A program made the translations under genes and the position numbers. A stretch of DNA of 64,000 nucleotides, taken from the NCBI GenBank assembly GCA_032719365.1, contig CM064874.1, positions 34,210,716 to 34,274,715 on the forward strand. Reading direction: 5' to 3'. A model generated the notes under the pieces. The model was given only the letters and a program-made list of their open reading frames with translations, had not been told where the DNA came from and made no database searches. This document shows positions 24,429 through 34,827 of the stretch, in pieces (the first letter of the stretch is position 1; every line of letters starts with the position of its first letter). The stretch comes from Prinsepia uniflora. Its lineage: Eukaryota > Streptophyta > Magnoliopsida > Rosales > Rosaceae.

Positions 24429-27207
24429 TGTAACACCCCGGAAATTCGAGGATTTTAATATTGTAATTTAATGTATGAATTGACGTTTTTACCCTTGTAA
24501 ATGGTATGGCCAAATTGTTAACTTTTTGATTAGTGGGTCAAATGGACTTTGACCAATGACCGTGACGTAGTTCTAGACGTCACGAGTCCATAGACAGGTG
24601 GCACGTCCAATTCGGACGATCAGGGAAAAAGTTATGGCTATCGGAAGATCAGGGGCATTACCGTAATTGGGACGTTAGAGGCGAAAATGTTGACTTTTCG
24701 TTTGGAAACTAATTTTCACATGAATCAAGGACCGTTAGGTAGGTCTCGATGTCCTGAGTTCGTAGACAGGCGGCTCGCCGAAATCGGACTTCGTACGAGG
24801 AAGTTATGGTCAGAAACGTGAAATCGGGAGGTTCACGTCTCGGTTATCGTGTCGAATATTTTATTCTGATATTCTGATTGGAGGACACCTGGTGAGTGAC
24901 AAGTGTCACTCACCCATTGGTTAGATTGGATCAAGCTCCACTAAGTATTTATTTAGGATTTAATCTACCTTTTAATCTCAGCCTTTGATCTGAAACCTCC
25001 AGATCTAATCTCAACCCTTGATCTCATCCCTGAGATCTAATCCGGACCGTCCATCCCTTTCCCTCCATTTCTATATATTTTCTCACCCGACAACCTCACA
25101 TACTGTCCATTAATCGAACACATCCGCACTACACCCAGTCTCTGTGTCTGTGTGTTGCTGGACTCACTGGGGAGGATTGAGGCACGGCGGTGGACGACGG
25201 TGAGGTAGGAAAATCCTAAACCCGAAACGGTTTTAAAACTCAAGATTTGGAAGCTTGGTTTCCAGCTTGTGTTGTCGAGTTCTATTGACCCTAACCGACT
25301 CTCTAGATTGGTAGGAATCTTTAGGACGTGCCTGCGTGGCCAGGGGTGATCTGAACGGTGGTTAAACGACGACAGGAGAACCGGGTCTATTCATCGAGGT
25401 AAGCGTTCAATCCTGTCTGTGTTTGTCGATTTTAATTAGCTAGAACCCTTTCTGGGATTGAGACGAGCATGTAGGAACAAACTAGAACGAAAATGGTTGA
25501 GAATTGAAGAAATGGTGACCGGGTCAGATCGCGGGTCTGATCGACCCGAGTTGCAGAGAAACGGGTCGACCCGTCTGAGGACAGAGGTGATGATGTGGCA
25601 CCCTGTCAGATCTTTCAGGTGACGTGGACCATTCGTGAGCCGACACGTGTCACATGTCAGTGCACAGTCAGTGACGTGGCCCAATCAGGGACTGCCATGT
25701 GTCACTGACATGTCAGTGACGCGGACCAGTGTCGTGCTTACACGTGGCACATGTCAGATCTGACACGTGGCCTGACAGATCAGTGAGGTGGACCAATCGG
25801 GTATTGACACGTGGCACCTGTCAGAGTCTGACATGTCAGACCTGACAGCTGTCAGATGACGTCAGCATGACGTCATGCTGACGTCAGCAGTGACGTCAGC
25901 GATGACGTCAGCAGGGACTGTTCCTGGGTTGACCGACGCGTTGACCGGCGCGTGGAGGCGCGTGTGAACAGTGTTTTTGGTGGGACCACCACTATTCTTT
26001 AGGTTTCGACGATCCGGATCCAATGGCGGTGGTTTCGGGTCGATCGGAGATCATTAAGTTGGTCGAAATGAGGTTTATTTCCTCATGAAGCGCGTTCGGG
26101 CGGCTTTTCCGGACCGGTTTCGGTCTAGGGTTTCATGGTTAAACGTTAGGGGTTTGTATTGACCTTTACGTATACTTTGGATATGACAGGGATTGTACAA
26201 TTGTACCAGAACGAGGGTATACGTTCAGTTTTCAGCAGGATTGTACTGTGAGTGGGCCGTTTTCTTAAACCCTTGCGTGCATAAATGTTTTCTGGTTTAT
26301 TATACATATTCACATGCTAAAAAAAAATAATGGTTTTGATGATATGGAAATTATGGTTATGGCACGTTTCACGGTATTTGGGCTTGAGACCCATCTGATG
26401 AAACTTAAAGATTGGTTAGATTTTATCTATGTATATATATATGCTTTGCATGTGGATATCAATAAAATGTATTTGGTACTGCACTGTATAGATCCATTCA
26501 TGTGATACTGTCTCCTCCGGATGAGGTACCCCGGAGTGGTCACAGACGTCTAGAACGTCTAGCGTCTATGACGCTAAGCATCGGGGATGCTGTACCCGAA
26601 CGGGGTTAGGGGATTGAACTCGGAATTGAGACTCGAGTGGCACGCGTAGCCTTGTGATTGTGACCTTATTAGACGTCAGGGACGTCAGACATCGAGGATG
26701 TCGGGATTGGAGTGTATAGTGCAGTGGCTAAAATTATGTTATGGTCTTAATTATATGCCTTATGGTTCATATTATATGATTGATGGTTTAAAATTCTGAT
26801 GCATGCATGTTTGGAAAACGGAGGGGTAAAGTATATATTTTACTTACTAAACGATTTTATAAACTTGAGTTTCGGTCCACTCACCCTTAATGTTTTGGTA
26901 ACCCCTCCAGGTCGTGATACTGAGGTAGAGGAGGAACCTGAGGCTGAGGCATAGATCTACTTCTGCGTACTTGAACCCCTGTTGGGTGGTTTACCCGCAG
27001 GTTTATTTTAGAGTCGTGCTCGCAACTTGTAATTTTGGATTTCATCCCTTGTCTGACATCTGTTTAATTCGGATTTGATGTGTAACTTTAATTTGGTTAT
27101 TTATGCATTTGATGTTTTGAGGTTAAAATTGGTATGAATTTTGGGTGTCAGACGGGAGCAGGGCACGTCCCCTTGTGGTCCCTGTGGGATCGGGGCGGGT
27201 CCTGTCA
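24429..27207 (+). repeat. Chromovirus 3' LTR
   Basis: 2,779 bp, TGTAACACCCCGG...GGTCCTGTCA. It retains the 311-bp segment (25663-25973) lost from the 5' LTR. The conserved CTCCGG...CCCCGGAG stem lies near 26,514-26,536. Confidence 0.93.
25600..25975 (+). promoter_or_regulatory. Cluster of ACGT-core palindromes in the chromovirus LTR
   Basis: Five TGACGTCA octamers begin at 25857, 25868, 25879, 25891 and 25903. Several CACGTGGC/CACGTGTC boxes and the palindromes TGACATGTCA and CTGACAGCTGTCAG lie in the ~200 bp before them. TGACGTCA and CACGTG are known plant bZIP target sequences; use as an LTR enhancer is inference. Confidence 0.6.
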
Positions 27208-27380
27208 TGTGGACTGTAGCAGAGACCGAGATATCACATACCTCCTCCGGATCCTGGCGTACTCTGATAGCCCGAGAGGGCAAATGTTGGAAATTTCCCT
27301 TGTCTGACACTTCGTGTTAGACGGGAGCAGGGTCGTCCCGCGTTAATCCCGGGGGGATTGGGACGGGTCCTGTCACTAAC

Positions 27381-27940
27381 AACAGGAAGATTGTCTCATC
27401 AAAGTGACCATCCACAAATATAGCGGAAATGAAATTGCATGTCAAGTGCTTTAAAGAGAATATCTCCCCTTAACAACGGGAAGATTGTTTGATAACCGAT
27501 ATATATGCCCCTCCTTTGTTGATGTCTTATTTGTGTACGTTGTGGCAATAAAATTGGCACGTAACTGTAAACCCAAACAAAATGAGAAAGTTCGAAGAAT
27601 CTGGTTCGTACCCAGTTACCAGTTATAACGCAGAACATCGTTGGGTGGCAATTGACCTCAACCGGATCAACATTGATGCATGAAAAATTACATAGCCCAT
27701 ACGCAGAAACGAGAAGCTTGGTGCGCATTACCAAGGTTAATTAGTGTTTCTGCGAAACCATTATAGGTGTGAACATGGGGAACCAAATGTTCAGTATCAA
27801 TCCCAAGGGACATGTAATAATCATCAAATATTTCAATGTAAACTCTCCGATATGATCGGGTTTTATAGGCTATATAAGAGAATCCGGGTGGTGTGGCCCT
27901 CAATTGAATGAACTAGGCTAAGAGTTTAGCCAATTCAGTA
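27381..27940 (-). pseudogene. Copia integrase fragment
   Basis: Minus-strand frames 27,903-27,688 (YYMSLGIDTEHLVPHVHTYNG) and 27,734-27,399 (VPILLPQRTQIRHQQRRGIYIGY) match copia integrase. These cover the catalytic-core segment after the second Asp, with H-x-x-x-x-NG-x-AE, and the post-core region. A frameshift separates them. The flanks are cut by LTR insertions at 27,375 and 27,941. Confidence 0.85.
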
Positions 27941-28712
27941 TGACATGACCCAATATGATGAACCCTACTAACAGTGTATTTGGGTCTAGCTCCCATCTAA
28001 CAGGTAGTATAACGTACCAAAAGTATCCTCAAAATCCTATTAGATAAGGGATACTTGCAACTCGTGAGCTTATGCCTCCGCTCTGGAAACTACCTCAGTC
28101 CTCGTCCAACGGCTCTAGAGTGACACGACCCACCCCCAATCCCTCGGGATTAAGGGCTAAGTCATGCTTCCGTCTAATTTACGCATGACACGAAGGCTAA
28201 ACTGACGTCCAACCTCCATGTAACGCGTAAGCCGGACAAGGGATTTCCAAAAGAACCGTCCACAAGTTCCGGACTTTCCAGAGTGCGCAGAGTCTACTGT
28301 GGATCGCGTGTGCGATGTCTCCGTCTCTCTTTACCAATAGCTCGCACCTCAATAACCTACAGGGTATCGAAAACATAAAAGACTGTGAGTGAACAAAAAT
28401 AAATAATAAGTTTAGAAAACAGTTCATAAGAAATTACATTTATACCCTCCACACAAAACCAATGCATGCATATGAAAACCAATTTACAACACCAGTTCAT
28501 ATCCAAAACCATAAAAAAAAAAAAAAACCAGAATCGTCTCTTTTCATCAAATTTGCAATTCAAATCCAGGGCCTCAGCCCAAAATCATAAATCCTCATCG
28601 AATACGGGAACTCTGCCCAAAACTCATCAAATCCAAATCATCCGGGCCATTGTCCAAAACATTTGAAAACCAGTGAAAAACATCAATCAATCAAGTTTCT
28701 GGATCTCAAGTG

Positions 28713-28968
28713 CGCCCGAGTCTTTAAACTCAAAACACATGCGCATAATCAGGCCTTCCCGGGATATCAACGAGTCTTTAAACTCAAAACACAATCAACA
28801 GGCCTCGGGGGATATCACAATAACCGAGTCTTTAAACTCAAAACATATACCGAGTCTTTAAACTCAAACATATCAATCCAAGGCCCTCCCTCGTCAATAA
28901 ACTGAGTCTTTAAACTCAAAACCAGATCCAGCCATTTTCTTTTTCCGGGTCTTTAAACCCAAAACCAT
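28713..28968 (-). repeat. Array of GAGT-CTTTAA-ACTC hairpins
   Basis: Five units of GAGTCTTTAAACTC and one GGGTCTTTAAACCC (28947-28960) at ~25-60-bp spacing. The last unit keeps pairing by changing A-T to G-C in both arms. The opposite-strand relative is at 33968-34213. Confidence 0.85.
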
Positions 28969-28986
28969 TTTTCAATCAAGTGAAAA

Positions 28987-31888
28987 TGACAGGACCCATC
29001 CCAATCCCCCCGGGATTACCATGGAATGTGCCCTGCTCCCGTCCAACAAGGGGTGTCAGAAAAAGGATGACCAAGAGCCACTGCCCAAACGGGGCATCCA
29101 GAGTGTGCAAGGATCGATGGAGGAGGTGTGCAATGTCCCAGTCTCTGCTGCAATCGCATCCGTGATCAACCTGAAGGGCATTAAAACCAAAAGCTGTGAG
29201 TGGACAAAACCAATAAGTTTATTAAACACATTTATAAGACATTTTTTCCCTCCAATAAAAACGTATGCATGCCACAAAAACCAGTAACCAAAACGTTTGC
29301 TTAACCGAGCCATTAGGGCCTTAGCCCAAAAACCGTTAACCAAAAACCAAGTGTGGGAACTCAGCCCAAAACTATGAAATACCACAACTATACATAAACA
29401 ACCATGTGGGTCACCACCCAAAACCATAAATGAACATCAATCCATTAAAATCATATAATCACAAATCCACCCGGAAAGCCATTTCATTAATTCGTATTTT
29501 ACCATTACCATCACCAGCATCCCTGATGCTAGACGTCCCTGACGTCATATCTCACGGTTTTATAAGCTACGCGTGCTGCCCGGGGTCTCTCCGGGTCCAT
29601 ATTTCTGACATCCCTGATGTCTGACGTCCCAGACGTCAATCATAGCAATCCTGCTCCTGAGTCATCATACGGTCCGGCTGCTCCGTATGGTGACCCTTCG
29701 CAGGCAATGCACCGTGACTTCCCCAGTGTCCTAGACATCTGGAGGAGACCATCATATATCCTTGTATCAAGATGGTATATGGAAAACAGTTTTTATTAAT
29801 TCATTTCACAACATCACAATGGGCCCTGCCCCAATTTTCCATAAAACAACACATTTCCATTTAGGGTCCCTGAACCGAAATCATCATTTTAATCCAACTG
29901 GGCCTCATGCCCGACTTTATGAACCACTGGGCCCACGGCCCGATTTATAAACCAACTGAGCCCGCAGCCTGACTTATAAACCAACTGGGCCCGCAGCCCG
30001 TTTACGTACTCAAATGGACTCCAAGTCCGAGATTTCCAAAACAAGTGGGCCTCAAGCCCGAGTTCGTCTTTCCAATAAAAAAAAACCGTTTTATCATATT
30101 ATTTATTTAACCACAAGCACGCAAAACCACAAATAACCCGTTAATCCCGATACACGTGAAATACGGAAAACACCTCGAAATACGTGCAACATACCCAAAA
30201 TCAATACTCACAAATACCATCATAGAAACCATGTATATAAACCATATATCACATTTAAGCATGCATAGGAATTATAAAACCAAAGTCCACTCACAGACCG
30301 TTTTAACGGTATGCCTCGATACGCGTGCCACCGGCCCTCCCGGGCCACACCACTATCACCGGGACCCCCAATCCTCAATATCTGTGTCCACGCGCCGTCA
30401 CGCGCCGCCGTGAGTGGCTGCGCGTGAAACCCACGCGCCGTGAACAGTGTCACCATTCAAACCCGTTTCTCTGATAAACGGGTCACCGTGACCCGCGACC
30501 CAACCCGACTGGTTCTCATCGATTCCTCGACCATTTTCAATTCCGTTTGTTCCTGTTCGTGGAGGTGTGCAGACCAGCCACCTGCAACCGTCGTGTCTGC
30601 ACGATCCCGGCCACCATTCCTTTCGAAAACGATCCCCAGAGGCTCGTCTCACCTTCTAGATCATCATCCTAATCACCAGATCGATCGAAATATGTTAAAA
30701 CCCATTCTGCCATTTTTGTACCCGAAAACAAGCTCACGGGTTCGAGGCTTACCTCGTCGCCGTGGCTACCGCCGTGGCCACCAGCATGCCCAGTTCGACT
30801 CCAGGAACTCCTTTCACCCCTCAAACACGATCAAAACCAGTCCACACTGATTTCCCAATTTCTGAGTTTTCGGACCTCTCTGTTTTTTCCTCTCCGCCGC
30901 CAACCTCGCCGTCTCCCGTCGTGCTCAGTTCACAGCAGTCAACTCACAATCCTCTGCACATCCTCATGGTTATAGTTATGGTGGTGATGTGAAATGGGGA
31001 GTCGTGTGCGGGTGTGTATGTGCACGGGTTCTCTTTTCCGGTCACCACCGCCACCCACGGTGGTCTTGCCGCCACATGCGACTCCAACTCCTCTCAGTCT
31101 CCCTGTGTTCGCTCACGGTTCCAAAAACAGAGAAGGGGTTGTGTGTGTATGTGTTTCGGGTGGGAGAAAACAGAGTGAGAGAGAGATGAGTGTGATCAGA
31201 GATAAAGGAAAGGAAGAGATGAGATCAAGGGCCCCGATTTGATCTGAGGTTTGAATGGATGGTGAGGATTTAAGGGGAGAAAATGGATTAAATAATCCAA
31301 TGGCCAATAAGGATCCAGATTTTAGGGAAGGTAGGGGATGATGACATGTGTCACTCATCAAGGGTCCAGATTGGTGTGGTTAAAGTAATCAGATTCTATT
31401 ATTATATTATTATTTTATTCTGAGTCTCGGCTAGTTCGGTTTAATCGTAATTGCGTCTGTGACCATAACTTTTTCGTCGCACGTCCGATTTCGGCATGCC
31501 GCCTGTCGTTGGATTCGTATCGACGAAACCTACGTAACGGTCCTTGGCCCTCGTCCATCGGACCTCCCGGTCAAAAAGTCAACATTTGACCCCTAGTATG
31601 CCAAATTACCAAAATACCCCTCAACTTCCGAACCTCATAACTTTCTCTACGAATGTCGGAATCGAACGTGCCACCTGTCTATGAACTCGTGACGTCCCGA
31701 ACTACGTCACGGTCATCGGTCAAAGTCCGTTTGACAGCCCGATCAAAAAGTCAACATTTTACCCACGACCAGGGGCAAAACGGTCATTTTGCACATTTGT
31801 CTGATTCCGCCCTACTAACCACCGTTCAACCTCACTAATCAAGATTAGTCAGTAATCTAATCCCGGAAATTCGGGACGGGTCGTTACA
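28987..31888 (-). mobile_element. Solo LTR, minus orientation
   Basis: 2,902 bp from TGACAGGACCCATCCC to GGGTCGTTACA, flanked by GAAAA on both sides (28982-28986, 31889-31893). It carries a perfect 12-bp inverted pair: CTGTGAGTGGAC at 29194-29205 and GTCCACTCACAG at 30285-30296. Mini-hairpins lie at 29516-29530, 29532-29546, 29607-29621 and 29623-29637. Inserted into the LTR of the 28121-38511 element. Confidence 0.93.
29516..29637 (-). repeat. Mini-hairpin array in solo LTR
   Basis: AGCATC-CCT-GATGCT, GACGTC-CCT-GACGTC, GACATC-CCT-GATGTC and GACGTC-CCA-GACGTC: the same stem and loop lengths as the array in the Tekay-type LTR at 11702-11861, with different stem bases. Confidence 0.85.
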
Positions 31889-31895
31889 GAAAACC

Positions 31896-34827
31896 TATAA
31901 CGACCCGTCACGGCAATCGGGATTAGATTAGTGATTAATGATGGATTGGTGAAGTTAATCAGTAATTAGTTGGGCGGTTTCGGACGGACGGTGCAAATTG
32001 ACGAGTTTGCCCCTAGAATGGGCAAAATGGTTGACTTTTAGTTCGGGCTGTCAAATGAACTTTGACCGATGTCTGTGACATAGTACGGGACGTCACGAGT
32101 TCATAGACAGGTGGCACGTCTGATTCCGACATCCAAGGAGGAAGTTATGATGTTTGGAAGTTTGAGGGTATTTTGGTAATTTGGTTAAAAATGGACAAAT
32201 TGTTGACTTTTTATACGACAAGTATTTTTCACGTATTTTGAAGACTGTTAGGTAGGTCTCGATCCCCTGAGTACAACGACGGGCGATACGTTCTTATTGG
32301 ACTTCGGACGATTCAGTTATTGGTTGAAACGTACGAGGGGCAAAATGGTAATTTGTGCACCAAGGGCAAAATAGTCTTTTGGCTGATATTGAAAATGGTT
32401 CAATAGGTTGGGGACATCAGTCCCTGTGTGGTTGGATATTCTCACCTGGGAGCAATGAGATGTGGCCACCTGTCCACTCACTAGTTGGTTCCAGCCCCTT
32501 CTCACCACTTGATCGATTAAAACAGGGGAGGTGTAGTCGTGCTGGTTTATATGGTTGACCGTTAGAAGAGATTAGTGTGGTGTGTGTGACTGAGTGAAAC
32601 CAGAGGTGAATGGTGGTGTGCATGTGAGGGAGACAGGGAGAAGTAGACAGAGGAAAGGAGAAGCAGAGTGAGAGAAAAAGAAGCTTGAAACCGTGAACAC
32701 CCATAGCCGTGGAACTCAAATGTGCAAACCTCGTGAACCTCGTCTGTTAGTGGTGGTCAGTGAGTAAAAAGAAAACTAGGAGATGTGAGGATCGTGGTGG
32801 AGGCCATGACGAAGTCATAGAGTGAAGGTAAGCCAGTTTTCAGAACCTCAGTTGCTCTATCTCTGTTCAGGAATTATAACTTGGGATTTAGGGATTAAGT
32901 CACGAGTTGATTGGCTAGTTTAGAACTTGGAGACTGAGATGAGTCGATGAGTCCAGAGAACGTGTAACCGTGACAGGAGAAGCTCGTGGTGGCCGGGGAC
33001 AGAGGGTGAAGAAAGTTTTGCACATTAGATGAGTCTAGAGAACGTGACCGGAGGTCTCATTTTGTGTTTTAGTTAGTCAAATCGATTCTAAACTTAAGGA
33101 CGAACCTAATGGTGAAGAAAGGATCAAAAATGGATTGAAAACAGATGAAAACTGGCATCGCCAGCTCAGTGGGACCGGGCCGGTCTGGACCGGTCTGAAC
33201 CAGACTGGCTGGAGGATGACGATGATGAACAGTAATCGCGCGTGGCTCCCACGCGCAGCCCCTTTGGGCGATGCGTAAGGGCGCGTGGGGCCCCTTTTGG
33301 GGATGTTTTCAACACAAATTTTAAAGTATTCGATGTAACGAACATTTTGGGATTGGTTTCAAGTCGATCGGACATCATCTCGATATGTTTCGGGATGTCC
33401 GAAGATTTTAGGGCTCGGTTAAAAATAGTTAAAAATTAGAGAAAATTATGGGGCATTAGTATAAACATTGTGAAGGGGTTATTGACCTTATTATGGGATT
33501 TGTACAGGTTTGGAAAAGCCGGTGATAGTGGATTAGCCGGGAAAGCGTAATTACACGAGTATCGAAGCGGAGACGCGAATGGTCTATGAGTGGACTTTTG
33601 CTTTCTAACCAAGCACGCATAACTGTTTTTACTTACTCGTTTTATGTTTCTATATATGATTTTATGTTTATAATTATGATATTCCTGCTTTACGTGATTG
33701 CACGTTTTTCGATGTGATTTATCGCATTTTACGGATTTCGAAACTATGGTTTCTCCTATGCTTTGATAATGGTTTGATAAGTGATTTTATGTGATTTGTG
33801 CGTATCACGTTTTAATGATGTTTTGATTATGAATTGTGAGTATGATTTGGGATTTGAACGCGAAATTCGGACATAAGTCCTATTTCGATAAAATGTGATT
33901 TCGGATTCGGAAATAGACTTCGGATTGGGAAATGGATTTCTGGATTTTTTATGATTTTCACTTGGTTTTGGGTTTAAAGACCTGTTGAAACTTGGTTTTG
34001 GGCTTAAAGACCCGGATGTGGCTGGATCTGGTTTTGAGTTTAAAGACTCGGTTGATTGATGACGGGGAAGGGCCATGGATTGATATGTTTTGAGTTTAAA
34101 GACTCGGTTATTGTGATATCCCCCGAGGCCTGTTGATTGTGTTTTGAGTTTAAAGACTCGTTGATATCCCGGGAAGGCCTGATTATGCCCATGTGTTTTG
34201 AGTTTAAAGACTCGGCGCGCTTGAGATCCAGCAGATTGGTTGATTATGATTTTCAGTTGGTTTTTCACTAGTTTTAAGATATTTTGGGCTATGGCCCAGA
34301 TGTTTTGGATTTAATGAGTTTTGTGCTGAGTTCCCATACTTTGATGAGGATTTATGGTTTTGGCCTGATGCCCAGGATTTGAGTTACAGATTTGAGAAAA
34401 GAAAATGATCCCGGTTTTCATTGATGGTTTTCTTATCTTGGATATGAAATGGTTTTGTGAAAAGGTTTTCATATGCATGCATTAGTTTTTACGTGGAGGG
34501 TATAAATGTACTTTTCTATAACCTGTTTTCAGAACGTATTATTTATTTTTGTCCACTCACAGTCTTTTACGTTTTCGATACCCTCCAAGTTTGATGCGGT
34601 ACGGGCTATTATGAGAGAGAGACGGAGACATCACATACGAGATCCACAATAAGTTCTGCACACTCTGAGACATCGGAAGGTGGATTTGGTACTTGGGTCT
34701 GGTATCCCTTGTCCAGCTTACGTGTTATATGGAGGTTGGACGACGGTTTAGCCTTCATGTCGCATGTAAGTTAGATGGGAGCATGACTTATCCCTTAATC
34801 CCGGGGGATTGAGGGTAGGTCGTGTCA
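31896..34827 (+). mobile_element. Solo LTR, plus orientation
   Basis: 2,932 bp starting TATAACGACCCGTC (terminal G mutated to A) and ending GGTCGTGTCA. Flanked by a perfect AAACC duplication (31891-31895, 34828-34832). It holds the GAGTTTAAAGACTC hairpin array at 33968-34213. Its family is that of the host LTR 28121-37100, in the opposite orientation. Confidence 0.92.
33968..34213 (+). repeat. Array of GAGT-TTAAAG-ACTC hairpins
   Basis: About six units, each preceded by GGTTTTG or TGTTTTG, spaced ~30-60 bp. The first two are GGG-type variants. Confidence 0.85.

Larger units (their letters stand above)
17376..27207 (+). mobile_element. Complete Ty3/gypsy chromovirus (Tekay/Del clade), coding region decayed
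   Basis: Two LTRs (17376-19851, 24429-27207), an initiator-tRNA-Met primer site, gag-pol with a C-terminal chromodomain, and a polypurine tract. TGTGG flanks both sides (17371-17375, 27208-27212). Domain order protease, RT, RNase H, integrase, chromodomain is that of chromoviruses. The wording of the RT entry region (REFPDVFPEDLPGLPPSREIE) points to Tekay/Del. By eye the LTRs differ at about 12 of the first 260 bp, mostly transitions. It inserted into the solo LTR 14474-27375. Confidence 0.95.
14474..27375 (+). mobile_element. Solo LTR (TGTAACGACCC family), interrupted by the chromovirus
   Basis: LTR sequence is 14474-17375 and, after the nested element and its duplicated TGTGG, 27213-27375 (~3.07 kb in total). 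It starts TGTAACGACCCATTCC and ends GACGGGTCCTGTCA. The flanks ATAAC (14469-14473) and CTAAC (27376-27380) form a 5-bp duplication with one mismatch. It is homologous along its length to the LARD LTR at 45722-48758 but clearly more diverged, so it is an older insertion into the copia element. Confidence 0.88.

Noticed and set aside
25650..25975. CRISPR-like spaced repeat array
   Set aside because: Irregular spacing, palindromic octamers without unique spacers, and a plant nuclear context; it is an LTR regulatory or structural cluster.
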